A stretch of 64,000 nucleotides of DNA from Lasiosphaeris hirsuta (Eukaryota; Ascomycota; Sordariomycetes; Sordariales; Lasiosphaeriaceae). The stretch spans positions 1,240,001-1,304,000 of the forward strand of contig JAUKUA010000006.1 in assembly GCA_030549175.1 (NCBI GenBank). Reading direction: 5' to 3'. A program made the position numbers and the translations under genes. The notes beneath the pieces were generated by a model, which was not told where the DNA came from, made no database searches, and worked only from the letters and a program-made list of their open reading frames with translations. Shown in pieces: positions 47,731-59,419 of the stretch. Position 1 is the stretch's first letter. Each line of letters starts with the position of its first letter.

Positions 47731-49419
47731 ATGGGGATTATTTCGAAATTCAAAGACTTTACTCAGAAGGGGATGAAACCCGGGTCTAGTTCCGACTGCG
47801 AACCTGAATCCGAGCGCAAAGTATTTGCACATTACATGGTGCGTCGCTGGCTGCATCCACTCATCAAGCCGGATGAACGTTAACTAACATCGATGTCTCC
47901 ATGATGCGTAGGTAGGATTGACATGTGAACAGCCGCCGCACCAATGGGCCCATGATATCAGGACCGCCAAAGAGGCTGGTATTGACGGCTTTGCCCTCAA
48001 TGTTGGACCCTCGGATTTCTGGACAGAGACACAACTACATCAGGCATATCAAGCAGCTGAACACGCAGGAGATTTTGTTTTGTTCATATCATTTGAGTAA
48101 GTACCTAGCCTGCATGATGGAGAACTCTTGGCGCGGTGGCTGACTATTCTTGAATTGCAAAGCATGGCCGCTGGTAGTTGGAACATTCCCCAAGTGGTGC
48201 ACCTAATCAACCACCATCGGCACTCAGCTGCACAAATGATGGTTGACGGCAAGCCGCTTGTGTCCACCTTTGAAGGCACTGAATGGGCGCACAACTGGGC
48301 TACTGTCCGTGATCAGACAGGTGGTATCTTTTTCATACCGGACTGGTCTAGTCTGGGCCCGTACGGCGTTGGTAGCAAGCTGGACATCATCGACGGTGCT
48401 TGTGGGTCAACAACCCTCCTCGTCAGACATTTGAGGTGCTGACTTGCACAGTCTCGTGGGATGCTTGGCCGAAAGCTGGCATGACGAAAATGACTACGAC
48501 CGAGGACTTGTTGTACAAGGAAAACCTCAGGGGGAAAAAGTACATGATGGGTGTTAGCCCCGGCTTTTACACTAGTATGAGTCTCCCACGACAGGAGATG
48601 CTTGAATACTGACACAAGACAGACTTGCCCCAATGGTCTAAGAACTGGTATTGTTCTAGCGAGTCGCTCTGGCATGACAGATGGCAACAGGTCCTGGAAA
48701 TCTTGCCAGACTTTGTCCAGATCATCACCTGTATGACTGTCCTACAATCAGTAGCCACTCTGCGACGTTTGAATATCTGACTTGAAATAGGGAACGATTA
48801 TGGCGAGTCGAGCTACATCTGCGACACGGCACCAAAGCAGATTGTGCCAGGGGCAGATAAATACGTCATTGACTACCCCCATACAGCTTTTCGAGCCATT
48901 CTTCCCTTCTTGATTGCTGCATACAAGGCCGGGTCTTCTAAGGTGGATCTGCCTGGGGATGACATGGCAATTGCATGGTACCGTACAACACCCGTAGAAG
49001 CTGGACCGGATGGCGGTGAGTAGCACCTTCGACTTCATTTGTCTCCAGAATCTGAGCTAAGATCGAGGTAGGCACTCGATGGGGTCAAGGGGGCTGCGAT
49101 TCAGCGGCAAGAGGAGCCAGGGACGTGGTTTCGATCATGACAGCAACAAGGGGCTCGTCCTCCTTGAGAGTCACAATTGGAGACCGGGAATGGGCCTTCG
49201 AGACGAGAAGCAAAACGCCTATCTCATACTTTGAGGTGCCATTCGACTGCCACACTGTTGGCCCCGTCAAGGTTTCCCTGGACGGGAAAACTGCCTGGGG
49301 GCCAGCTATAACGAATGAGTGTCGCCATGGTCAGGTGAGTGCCCGTGTGCGAGTTCGTGGCAAATCCGACATCTAACCCTCTTCAGGTCATGTTCAACGC
49401 CGTCGCGATCCAAGTGTGA
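47731..49419 (+). CDS. GH71 alpha-1,3-glucanase (mutanase type), no signal peptide
   Basis: Eight exons, 47731-47838, 47912-48096, 48163-48401, 48452-48574, 48623-48730, 48791-49015, 49072-49334 and 49387-49419, give 427 aa. GH71 landmarks: KVFAHYMVGLT, HDIRTAKEAGIDGFALNVG, FISFDMAAGSW (exon 2/3 junction), STFEGTEWAHNW, DGAFSWDAWP (exon 3/4 junction) and ITWNDYGESSYI (exon 5/6 junction), the last holding acidic residues of the active site. These enzymes cleave alpha-1,3-glucan of fungal walls. The start MGIISKFKDFTQKGMKPGSSSD is not a signal peptide, and no ATG upstream offers one in this frame. It may act inside the cell or leave by an unconventional route. Confidence 0.87.
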
Positions 49420-49973
49420 TGGACATCGTGAGATTGACGAATTGAGCATAATGCTCTGTTATTGATTGCATCGCTAGAATTAAATAGACGAGTCAAGATA
49501 GGTTGCATAGCTGGTGCGGTTCATACCTGATGGATTGGCTGAATTATTTGCCATAACAGTCTTCCATCCAAGCAAGAAATAACATGTGCAACGAGATTCA
49601 GAACAATGGTGAAGACATGAGGAAATACCGATACAACCTGGCTGGTACCCCTGGCAATTGCGCACGTTTTCCCCTGTTCGGCCAGGCCCAGCTGCAGGCC
49701 GGCTAATTTCGGGTCAGGCAGGTCAGCAACCATCCTTGGCTGCATGCGCCAAACCGAAACCGTCGACCTTCAACGACGTCACGGTTGACCGTCCAAAGCC
49801 GGCTCGTGTCGCTCATCAATCCTGCCAATCCCCCACACCATTGGTTCGCGACATGTCGCCTGCTGCAACTCGAAGTTCAGTGACAATCTACCGACCATAG
49901 GGGCGCTGAGAATGCCTTTGAGGTCCAGCTTACTACCCATATTCCCAGTGCCTTTCCAAGCCGGCGCGACGAC
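49420..49973. other. Intergenic region
   Basis: 3' flank of GH71 and promoter of the ABC1 kinase gene. No supportable gene. Confidence 0.6.
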
Positions 49974-52178
49974 ATGAGACTGGCTTTCGCCCTGGGACGC
50001 CTCTCCTGCCGCGTAGGCGCAGAACCGCCATTATGTTATAACCTGCTTTCGGGCTTGCTTCAGAAGCCTATTCTCCACCGACGAGCTCCCTTTCACACCT
50101 TTCCTCCCAGAACAGCTGTGCGCCTGGCGCCGCGATCATGGCAAAGAACTCGCCCCGCCTTCCGAACGTTGAGAGCCGCTGCCAAGGCCGCCTTGGCTAC
50201 CGCGGCCTTCGTCCAGCTTTCCGAAGAAGAAAACACCAGCTCAGGAGATACAGGGGAGAAGCGCATGCTCGAGGTGTCGCGGGAGGAGATCAAGAAGGTT
50301 GTCGGCGAGAATGACAGGGGCTTCACACGGCTCAGTCGCCATGTCGTGCTGTTCCTTGACAACTACATCTGGGAGCCGATCTGCACAGGCGTCCGATTCT
50401 TGCAGCTTGCCTCTATATTCATCCCTGTGTTGCTTTCTGTTCCCGTGGTATGGATCGGGAAACGACTGCCCGAACGGGACAATGAGCGCTCAGGAACGCT
50501 GTGGTGGTATGGCTTCTTGGTCAAGTCTATGGAGTGGGCTGGCCCGGCTTTCATCAAGGTAGGTCTATTGCAGGCAATAAGCTACATCCAAGCTAACTCT
50601 TCGTCTCGCAGCTTGGCCAATGGGCCGCTTCAAGATCCGACATCTTCCCAACTGAGCTATGCGAAATCATGTCGAAGCTGCACGCCGACGCCCCCGCGCA
50701 CTCTTTACATGCCACCAAGCGAATTGTTCGGGCTGCGTTTGATGACCGCGAGTTCGGAGAAATATTTGAAGAGTTTGACGAGACGCCCCTTGGCGTGGGA
50801 GCCATCGCTCAGGTCTACAAGGCCAAGCTCAAGCCTGGACTTGCCGTTCCTGGTGTTGGCGATATGCTAGATTCGACAGACTCTCGCGGTAATGTTCGGA
50901 GGAATGTCGAATCCGTCCTCAAAAGCACCCCAAAACACGTTCCGTCGTCCTATGTCGCAGTCAAGGTCTTGCATCCCGGTGTCGAGCGAACAGTGCGGCG
51001 TGATCTACGGATCATGTGGTTCTTTGCCTCAATGCTCAACACAATACCTACTATCGAGTGGCTGTCTCTCCCCGACGAGGTTGAGCAGTTTGGAGAAATG
51101 ATGAAGCTACAGCTAGATCTCCGCATCGAGGCGGCAAATCTGACGATTTTCCGCAAAAACTTCAAGGACCGGCCAACTGCCTGGTTCCCCTTCCCCTACA
51201 CAGAATTCACCACGAGAAGCGTGCTCGTGGAAGAGTTTGCCCAGGGAATCCCGCTCGCTGATTTCATGGCGAATGGTGGAGGCGCCTTTCAGCAGGATAT
51301 TGCCTCCGAAGGACTTGATGCCTTCTTGCGCATGCTGCTCCTCGATAACTTTGTGCACGCTGACCTCCACCCCGGCAATATTATGGTGCGGTTTTATCAA
51401 TCAGACCAACCGAGCCTTCACCTGGGGCGTAAGCGTATGGATGCTGAGCCAGATAAACAACCAGATGTAACCGAGGAGGTCCTCTCGCGCCTCCGGCCAT
51501 TTCGTCATGATAAGGATCTGTGGAGGGCTGAGCTAGCGAAAATAGACCGCGAAGGGTTCCGACCGCAGCTCATTTTCATCGATACGGGCCTTGTGACGGA
51601 GCTCAACGGAATGAACCGGCGCAACTTTCTCGACCTCTTCCGTGCTGTTGCTGAGTTCGATGGCTACAAGGCCGGCCACTTGATGTGCGAACGATGCCGA
51701 CAGCCGGATGTGGTGCTCGACAAGGAGGTCTTCGCCCTGAAGATGCAGCACCTTGTGCTGGACGTCAAGGGTAGAACCCTCGCCCTAGGCAATGTCAAAA
51801 TTGGCGATATTCTGCAAGAGGTTCTGAGTATGGTACGACAACACCACGTCCGTCTCGAAGGAGACTTTGTGAATGTGGTCATCAGCATTTTGCTCTTGGA
51901 AGGAATTGGCCGTAGCCTGGACCCCAACCTGGATCTGCTGAGTAGCTCCCTCCCGATCCTCCGACAGCTCGGCGCCCAAAGCGGAAAGGATATGGTCAGG
52001 GAGGGCGACTTCTCAATGCTGATGGTCTGGGTGGGCCTCGAGACTAGGAGGTTTATGCAGGCTAGTATCGAGGATGTGAGTTCAACAAACCCCTTTTAAT
52101 TAAATTCGGCACCGCTAACAGTTGTGTCTCTAGGTCGAGCGGTGTGTCAAGTACGACCTGCTATCTCCCAACGTGTAG
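49974..52178 (+). CDS. Mitochondrial ABC1/UbiB-family kinase-like protein (ADCK2/Cqd1-like)
   Basis: Exons 49974-50558, 50612-52075 and 52134-52178 give 697 aa. The N-terminus is Arg-rich and acid-free, a mitochondrial presequence, followed by a hydrophobic helix (LASIFIPVLLSVPVVWIG). ABC1 hallmarks: FIKLGQWAASRSDIFP (KxGQ motif, split by intron 1), GVGAIAQVYKAKLK, VAVKVLHPGV (Lys), DLRIEAANL, HADLHPGNIMV and FIDTGLV (DTG in place of DFG). The IEWLSLPDEVEQF block resembles human ADCK2 and yeast Cqd1 more than Coq8. Cqd1 affects coenzyme Q distribution and mitochondrial lipid balance; that role is by homology. It lies head-to-tail with the heme lyase gene. Confidence 0.85.
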
Positions 52179-52741
52179 TGTTTGGTGTATACCGAACAGG
52201 AACGAACCCGACGGGATTCTGGCGGCAGCATTACCCATAGACCCCTTTACTACCTTCAACCTCGTGATTAACAACCGGCATGTATGCATTGTACGATACC
52301 ACCTAGATTTGCGAGTTCGGGATGCATGAAGCACACTATAGACAGCATTTCCCAACTATCTAGCCACTTAAATTCTAGCTTCCTCACTGCTATAAGTAAT
52401 TGATGCAAAGCGGTGAGTGTGTCCCTGAATTAAGCTATGCTTTAACGGAACCTACCGCAGGGCATCCAAGCTCCTAGGGATTAACTATGGGCGATCCAAA
52501 GTGGGGGATGTGGCGGCGCGGTACGCAGCTGAAAAAGCGCGTCATCATCCCGGCTTTATCCGCGGCAACAAATTTCTCTCCAATGCGCCTGGTCTGTTTT
52601 TCCCCCTTATCTTGAATCTGCAATCTTTGAGCCCATCAACCCCATCAGATCGACCAGCGCCCAAATCTGCTTCCCAGCAGCTATCGACAACAACCGCTCG
52701 CACACAGAGATTTACCCATCGAAAAACGGATAACAGTCGCC
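52179..52741. other. Intergenic region
   Basis: Short space between two co-oriented mitochondrial protein genes. No gene seen. Confidence 0.6.
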
Positions 52742-53886
52742 ATGGGTTGGTTCTGGGCTGATCCGGCGCCTGCAAAGTCTGTTGCTGCGTGCGCACGGCC
52801 AACGTCGAAGCCTCCGCATGGCGCTGGAGATGGATCGCCTCCTGTAAGTCGCCCATCCAGCGGCGTTGCCCTCTCTCTTTCTGCCTCTTAACACGGCCAC
52901 TAGCCCAGCTGCCCGATGCTCAAGCGCACTGTCGATGTCCTAAATCCCGCATCAGCATGCAAGCGACCTGCGACGCCCCCTTCAACCTCTGCGCCAGCTT
53001 CGTCATGCCCCGTCCCGCATGGCAGACCTTTGGCCACCGACCATGCCCCTCCCGCTGATGTCACACCAGCGCCCGAGCCGCAATCGACGCTTTCTAAGCT
53101 GAACCCTCTCAATTACATGTTCCAGTCCATCTCCCAAGCGCGAGCCCCTGACCAGACGGTTGCGCTTCCGACGACCCGTGACGAGTCGTCGATCCCCAAG
53201 GGTACCGGAGACGGTAACTGGGAGTACCCCTCGCCTCAGCAAATGTACAACGCGCTACTCCGCAAGGGATACACCGACACTGATGTCACGGCCGTCGAGA
53301 GCATGGTGTCGATTCACAACTTCCTGAACGAGGGTGCCTGGGCCGAAATTGTCGAGTGGGAACGTCGCTTCGGCAAGGGTCTCAAGCGCGGTTGGGAGGT
53401 CAGCAAGCGCGGCGAGGAGAATGCGCCCATAGCCCTCCGGCGGGTCGAAGCTAAGGAGGGTTCGCCGGAGCAGCCGAGTTTGCTTCGCTTCCAAGGGCGT
53501 CCCCAGGAAATGACGCCCAAGGCGGCCATGATTCAGGTTGCGAGCTGGCTGTATCCGTCCATGTTCGAGTGAGTGGCCTGCAAACCCATTCCCCGCCCCT
53601 TGGCAAAATTACTGACGGGAACAATAGGACCGAGCCCCCATTCGATCGACACGATTGGTACGTTATGCGCAACGTCAACGGCAAAACGAAGGAGGTGCGA
53701 TATGTGATTGACTACTACTCGGGTCCCCCCGAACCTACCGGTGAACCCGTCTTCTTCCTCGATGTTCGGCCTGCCATGACACCGACCGGTGCTGTTGAGC
53801 GGCTGATGCGATGGGGTGGCGATGTGTGGTGGAAGGCATCGGGCGGAGAGGTTCGTATGGCCGAGAAGCAGAAGAAGGAGACTTAA
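52742..53886 (+). CDS. cyt-2: Cytochrome c heme lyase (holocytochrome c synthase)
   Basis: Exons 52742-52843, 52904-53568 and 53628-53886 give 341 aa. It begins [12 protein letters not shown], typical of fungal heme lyases. Cys-Pro heme-regulatory motifs occur early (SCPM after intron 1, SCPV in exon 2). The conserved core follows: [62 protein letters not shown], and a C-terminal [18 protein letters not shown] with [10 protein letters not shown]. It attaches heme covalently to apocytochrome c in the mitochondrial intermembrane space. Length matches the family. Distinguishing cytochrome c from c1 lyase rests on the N-terminal pattern. The symbol follows Neurospora usage. Confidence 0.9.
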
Positions 53887-55510
53887 TGACCTGGTCGGTT
53901 TGCATGAAGGTTTTACGTTGAGGGTTATGGATACAAAACTCGACATGGCTGGACGGCGTACTGGGATTAGAGGGCATAGGAGCGTGCTTCCGGGTCTTTT
54001 CTTTCACAATTGTATTTACTCCCCCCTTTTCTCTGAAAGTGAGATGCTCCGATTACTCTGTAGGATATTCTGGTGCTATATCTCGGCGGATGCCACTGAT
54101 TAGACTGAGGTTTTATCCTTCTCCTTGACCGAACTAACTACCCCTGCGCCTCGGTTTGTAGCCTCTTTCCTCCTCAACCCACCCTCCCCCTGGCTTTTTC
54201 TTATCAACAGTCCAAACAAGGATTAGGTATCACGGCACTGAGGTTATCAGGAAAGCGGAAAGACGAGAAAACGACGATGGGTAGTTTTGACACAGTCTAG
54301 GTCGACAATAAGCAAACCACCTCCTAGCACTTAACAGCAACGATCACATTTGATCCCCGAAGTTCTTAATCCTCCCTCCTAACTCTAAGCAAGCTCCCGA
54401 GCACCACAGTCCTCACCCGTTTTGGCACAAACGTCCCCCGACTTGCCCTCTCCCCTGAGTCGATCGAGCTTGTTGTAGTCTTTGTTAGGTACGCAAAAGC
54501 TCTCATCCACACCATCAGACTCGTCGGCTTTGGGACAGATCTCCTTGGTATCGGGCTCACATGGTGCTTCGTTGTTTGCTGTATTCGAGGTTCCTGTGGC
54601 GCAAGAGCCATGGTAACGCTGGTAACGGGACAGGGGGTGTCATCCGCTGTCGTGCTCTTCTTGACGTCGCCGGTGTCGGCTTTGAAGGGGCACCAGGAGG
54701 AAGTAGCAGCGGTGGTTTCCTTGCGGGGGCAGGCGCTGTTGGCCTCCATTTTGTATTTGGGAGTGGTGGATTACAGGCTTTGGGTAAATGTTAGGCAAAC
54801 AGATGTGAGGACTCGCCGGGTTGGATCGAGAAGTGAGAATTCTCGATGGGGCTGTGGTTGGGGTACGATATGATTAGGTTGATGTTTTGGTAATAATGTG
54901 TTTGGATTGGGGATGAGTGGTAATATCACAAAGGATAAGACAGGGGAGATATTTAGTTCCAGGCATTGCAATGAGGGACGGTCGGCACTCGTTAACGGGA
55001 TGATGATCAATGTTTCTATCTATGGAACCGCCAACTGGCAGTCAATGCCTGCCGAGATATTATCTCTTGCCCAAACTCCTCACTTTCACTTGTCGAGAAG
55101 CAGGCACGATTACAAAATCCGAGGAACTTGCTACGCAAGACGAGCAGTGAGGGATTGCCAACTCCCTAGCTCATGTGAGCCGCGAGGTGCCAAAAAAGAA
55201 AAGGGTGTCACCAGGCCGAAATCAGAATAAATCCCATAGTATGTATACTCAGTAGCAACATCAAGCACTATCAAAGCATGTACATTTGATGGCCTCCCGA
55301 ATTCCCATGGATGAACCGTCTTGTCCAAGGAAAAGGTGCTCGGCGGACAGCCGCTGACAGCTGCCAGGTAAAGCGGGCCGCTCCCAGCCTGGCGGCACGA
55401 AGAATCTTCCGCGAAGCCCAAGGTACAAGCGACCGAACAAAGACTGCAACTCAGCTTCTGCCCGACTCCGGCGACATTTCCCGTTGACACTCCTCCCACG
55501 GTCAATAAGA
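53887..55510. other. Intergenic region
   Basis: 3' flank of the heme lyase and the promoter of the nucleolar protein gene. It contains one small minus-strand ORF listed next. Otherwise nothing supportable. Confidence 0.5.
54366..54749 (-). CDS. Hypothetical small protein with three Cys-Pro dipeptides, doubtful
   Basis: A 127-aa frame with ATG in a good context (AAAATGG). It starts MEANSACPRKETTAATSSW and has CPR, CPF and CPV in the first 42 residues, then a basic, low-complexity rest. No domain is recognised. It lies convergent to the heme lyase. The Cys-Pro spacing recalls heme-regulatory motifs, but a chance ORF is as likely. Confidence 0.25.
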   Translation of the reverse strand: MEANSACPRKETTAATSSWCPFKADTGDVKKSTTADDTPCPVTSVTMALAPQEPRIQQTTKHHVSPIPRRSVPKPTSLMVWMRAFAYLTKTTTSSIDSGERASRGTFVPKRVRTVVLGSLLRVRRED

Positions 55511-57214
55511 ATGGCGATGACAGAAATACCTGCCGAAACAGCATCCGACAACGCAGCTTACGTCCGGCTGCACGTCACGCCTCTCGACGAAGACCTCCTC
55601 AAAGTCGTCCTCTCTGCGACCCTCTTGCCCAAGGCCTGTAACATCTCCTACCACACTATCGAGACGTTTCCCGATAAGCGCTACGGCTTTTTGGAGCTGC
55701 CGAACGAGGACGCCGACAAGTTGAGGAAGAAGCTCAACGGCTCCGTCCTAAAAGGCGTCAAGCTCCGCATCGAGCGCGCAAGACCCTCTAGCATTCTAGA
55801 ACCCCTAGGTGCAGCCGCCATGGCCGATCCCCAAAAAGAGCTGAAGAAAAGGAAGAAGGATGGCGAGCGCAAAGACAAGTCCAAGAAGAGGAAGCTTGAT
55901 AACGAAATAGTCGGCGTCGTCCTCGAGGAAGGCAGGACAGTCAAACGGGGATGGACCACTGCCGAGGAACCTAATGAGAAGGACAAGAAAGAAAAGAGAT
56001 CCAAGAAGGAGAAGACCGACAAGGCCGAAAAATCCGATCGAAAGGAAAAGAAAGACAAGGGGGAGAAACGAAAACAGTCAAAGTCTAAATACACAGACCA
56101 TGCCGAGTGTCTCGTCAAGACGATCCTGCCCGCAGCCACATCTGCGCCAGCGCCAGCTGATGCCGACAATGACGCAACCATCAAGAAGAAGAAGAAGAGC
56201 AAGTCGCGTGAGGTCATTGTTCACGAGTTTCAGAACACAACCAAATTCCCTACATTTCTCAAGAGCACGGTAGCTTCTGGGCTAGTAAAAGCTCCTCTCG
56301 AATTTGTGGATGGCAAGGGTTGGGTGGACGAGGATGGCAATGTCGTTGAGCCTGTGAAAACCCGGCCCGCGGCATCCCTTGGGGTCAAGCCTACCAAAAA
56401 GGCAAAGCCTGTTCCTCAAATGGTAGTCTCGGACGACAGCAGCTCAGACCAAAGCTCCGATGATAGCGGTAGCGACAGTGAGAGCGAAGTCAAGGCCAAG
56501 CCGGCGCTATCTACCGATGTTGTCTCACCAGATGTCCAGACGGCACCGGAGAACGCACAAGTCGGCGCCGAGGCTGTTCCGCAACCGCCGGCTGGATCGC
56601 CGTCACTGCTGAAATCCGATCCCGCAAGGCCCAAATCCTCCAGCTCTGTACGGAGCCTGACCATCAAGATCCCCCCCGCAACACCGCCAAAAGATGGAAA
56701 GGTGCATCCCCTCGAGGCTCTCTACAAACGCCCGAAGCAAGCCGAAGGTGTTGTCGCTAAGGAACCCGCAGCATCAGCGGCCTTCAGCTTCTTTGGTGCT
56801 GTCAATAACGAGGCTGTGGAAGAGGATGCAGATGAAGTCCCGACAATCCAGGTACCACTGACGCCATTCAGCCGTCATGACTTTGAGATACGTGGCATGC
56901 GGAGCGCAGCGCCTACTCCTGACACGGCACACCCAAACAAACGGTTCATCCTATGGGGACCAGATGAAGAGAAGGTTGAGGAAGATGACGACGAAGACGA
57001 CACTAGCAGCATTCTCAAGGATGATGAGTCTAACTTGAGTGACTCGGCGGGGCCTGCACAAAATGCTGATGCCGGTGAAGACAAGAGCGACTTCCAGAAG
57101 TGGTTCTGGGAGAATCGTGGCGATATCAACCGGTCCTGGAGGAAGAGGAGGAAGGCGGTTGGAAAGGAGAAACGATACAGGGATAACAAGGCCCGTATGG
57201 CTCGGGCGGTCTGA
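55511..57214 (+). CDS. RRM-containing Lys/Ser-rich nucleolar protein (Nop8/Srp40-like)
   Basis: A single exon of 567 aa from ATG 55511; the in-frame extension to 55484 begins with TTG and is rejected. Residues about 15-90 fold like an RRM (YVRLHVTPLD, RYGFLELPNEDADKLRKKLNG, LKGVKLRIERARP). Then come long Lys-rich nuclear-localisation-like stretches (about 105-200), a Ser/Asp acidic tract (SDDSSSDQSSDDSGSDSES), a second acidic tract (EEDDDEDDTSS), and a conserved basic tail (SDFQKWFWENRGDINRSWRKRR at its core). This layout is that of Nop8-type ribosome-biogenesis factors, often labelled SRP40-like in fungi. The precise orthology is inferred. Confidence 0.7.
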   Translation: MAMTEIPAETASDNAAYVRLHVTPLDEDLLKVVLSATLLPKACNISYHTIETFPDKRYGFLELPNEDADKLRKKLNGSVLKGVKLRIERARPSSILEPLGAAAMADPQKELKKRKKDGERKDKSKKRKLDNEIVGVVLEEGRTVKRGWTTAEEPNEKDKKEKRSKKEKTDKAEKSDRKEKKDKGEKRKQSKSKYTDHAECLVKTILPAATSAPAPADADNDATIKKKKKSKSREVIVHEFQNTTKFPTFLKSTVASGLVKAPLEFVDGKGWVDEDGNVVEPVKTRPAASLGVKPTKKAKPVPQMVVSDDSSSDQSSDDSGSDSESEVKAKPALSTDVVSPDVQTAPENAQVGAEAVPQPPAGSPSLLKSDPARPKSSSSVRSLTIKIPPATPPKDGKVHPLEALYKRPKQAEGVVAKEPAASAAFSFFGAVNNEAVEEDADEVPTIQVPLTPFSRHDFEIRGMRSAAPTPDTAHPNKRFILWGPDEEKVEEDDDEDDTSSILKDDESNLSDSAGPAQNADAGEDKSDFQKWFWENRGDINRSWRKRRKAVGKEKRYRDNKARMARAV

Positions 57215-57737
57215 AACACCCGGTTTGTTTATATTGGCTTTTTGATGATTGGATCCTAGTGGATCTAACTCGAGGCAATCAAGTAATCCAGCCTTCTCAT
57301 TTTGAGTCACCTGCTTTGGCAATACAAACTGGGATGTGCTCTGTCACAACCACTTCCAATTTCTGTCTTTCGACTTGCTCGTGTAATTCTCCATGTACTA
57401 GCCAGAGCATGGAGGATGATGGCTGTATTTGCTACGACAGGGACCGCCTCCCTCCGGCAGTATCTACCACTGGAAAGGTCCGATATCGAAATTTCTTGCC
57501 ATGCTCCCCTCCCCCATAGCCAACATGATTACGGTTCTCTTTGCCCGTCTAGTAGATCCCACAGATATCCGTAGCAATCCTCTAGTACGGGGTGCGATGC
57601 TCAAACCACGGCATTGTGGAGTGTTAAGTTCCATCCCTTGCTTGTCTTTATCTGAGGAAGACATCGAGATACCGCTACCAGTCAAGTAGCATACAAGATA
57701 CGCCAACACTACTAGTAAACGCCTGCACATCCAATAC
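57215..57737. other. Convergent intergenic region
   Basis: Between the 3' ends of the nucleolar protein gene and the two-TM protein gene. No gene seen. Confidence 0.6.
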
Positions 57738-59419
57738 TTAACCGACGGTCGAACGATTCCGAGATGGGCTTGGGGAAGGAACGCCAACACCCGAACTTGC
57801 ATCCTCATCGGCCTCCAGTCTCTGACTCCGTCGCTTAGGCGACCACTCCCCCGCCAGTGGGCTGTAAGGCACCATAACGGCCTCGCACAGCTCGGTGAGA
57901 ATAGAGCCGTTAGTGTGAGAGGCAGTCAACGCGCCGCCGCTCTTTGACTGAACCGCTTCGCTCTCTTCCCCTTCTCTACCCCACAGGAGGCTCCGGCGCC
58001 ACTCGCCATCCTCGGGCGTGACTTCCCGGTCCTTGCTTTTGCCATTGGCCTTGCCCTCGTTAGGGCTGCTGGCATCATCCGAACTGTGGATGCTGAGGCC
58101 AAAACTGCCTCTCTTTTCGGCCATGGTGCTTTTGTCCAGGCCACTAGCACTTGCCCTGAGGCTGGGGAGGCCTTTGCCCGTGCGTTTGAGGGGTCTCACT
58201 TGTTTCTCGAGGCCTTCTACGTAGCAGCGCAGACGCTCTGTGTCGCCTGCGAACTGGTGCCAGGTAGTTTTGACGGCCTGGCACTCCTCACGGTGAGTGG
58301 TCGTGGGGAGGGCAGGGAGGGGTCTGCCAAGTCCGGAATCGTTGGCGAGGGTCTTTCTGGTCAGTTTGCGGTACTGGGATATGGAAAATCCGAGCACCGC
58401 GGCGGAGAGAGTAGTGATGATCCCGCTCAAGGCAACGAATGCCAGGTCTACCAAGCTGACGTTACGGGATTGGCGATCCTGCATCACTGCGACTGTGATG
58501 CCTACCGTGAAGACCACGATACCAAGTTGCAAGATCACGCCAGAAACTATCACTACGATACGGTAGTACTTCGCCGAGGATTGAGCTAATGCGGCGCCCG
58601 TTTGTCCATCATTGGCATGGTCAACGACGTCGAGTATGACTTCTTCGCGGAGAGACTCAGAGGGGTTAGCCGCTGGGGAGGTGGAGGTCGGGTGAGCCGG
58701 TGACGACGCGTCGTTTTCGGCACGTGTCGGCGTTTCTTGGCTGGCACAACACTGCTTCAACTCGAGCGCCGAGGAAGGCTCGCCCCAGGCGTGTTCCTCG
58801 TCTCCAGATGTCCCGTTGCTATCATTATGAGGCTGCTGCTTCTCACCGGAGGGGCTCTCGATGACAATGATTGGGATTTGGACGACGGGCAACTCGGGAT
58901 TCTGGGGGTGCTGGGGATTCTGAGGAGTCTGGGAATCCTGAGAATCCCGGCTTAGACTGTGGACGCTGGGCTCTGTTTCTTCCTCTAATGCATCGAGAAT
59001 GTGTGGGACATGGGAGACTTGTGCATGGTGGGGTGTGGCTGTGGGCACGGTGCCTCCTTCCACTTCGGATTCGTCGCTACTTGTTGTCAGGTCAAAAAAT
59101 CAGCCAGGAACGAGATGGGAAAGGGAAAGCCTTTCACATACCGCGATGCTGCTGGGTTGCCGTATCTCTTGAAGGGCCAATTAGAGGGGGAAAAGCCCGC
59201 CACAGGAACCGGAATGCGGCTTTCCCTGGGACGTGAGAGGGTTTGTGCGGGTGTTTTGGGCATCTCAGGCGCAGCCGGGGTCGCTTCCTCTTCCTCCATA
59301 ATCGCATCGAGAAAGTCCGGAAGGGTATAAGAACCTGAAGCGGTAAAGGCTGGCTGTGGTGAGGGCAAAAGGTCCTCTGAAGACTCCAGAGAGGCCTCGG
59401 GGGTCATAGTACAGGCCAT
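57738..59419 (-). CDS. Fungal two-TM membrane protein of unknown function
   Basis: Exon 1 59142-59419 and exon 2 57738-59076 (65-bp intron, GTATGT..GTAG, branch CTGAC) give 538 aa. The N-terminal 250 residues are acidic and Pro/Gln-rich, with an unusual QTPQNPQHPQNPELP stretch. Two adjacent TM helices follow (YYRIVVIVSGVILQLGIVVF and LAFVALSGIITTLSAAVLGF), then a short helical segment (REECQAVKTTWHQFAGDTERLRCYVEG) and a Ser-rich basic tail. No enzymatic motif or signal peptide. Both long ends probably face the cytosol. I do not recognise the family. Confidence 0.72.
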
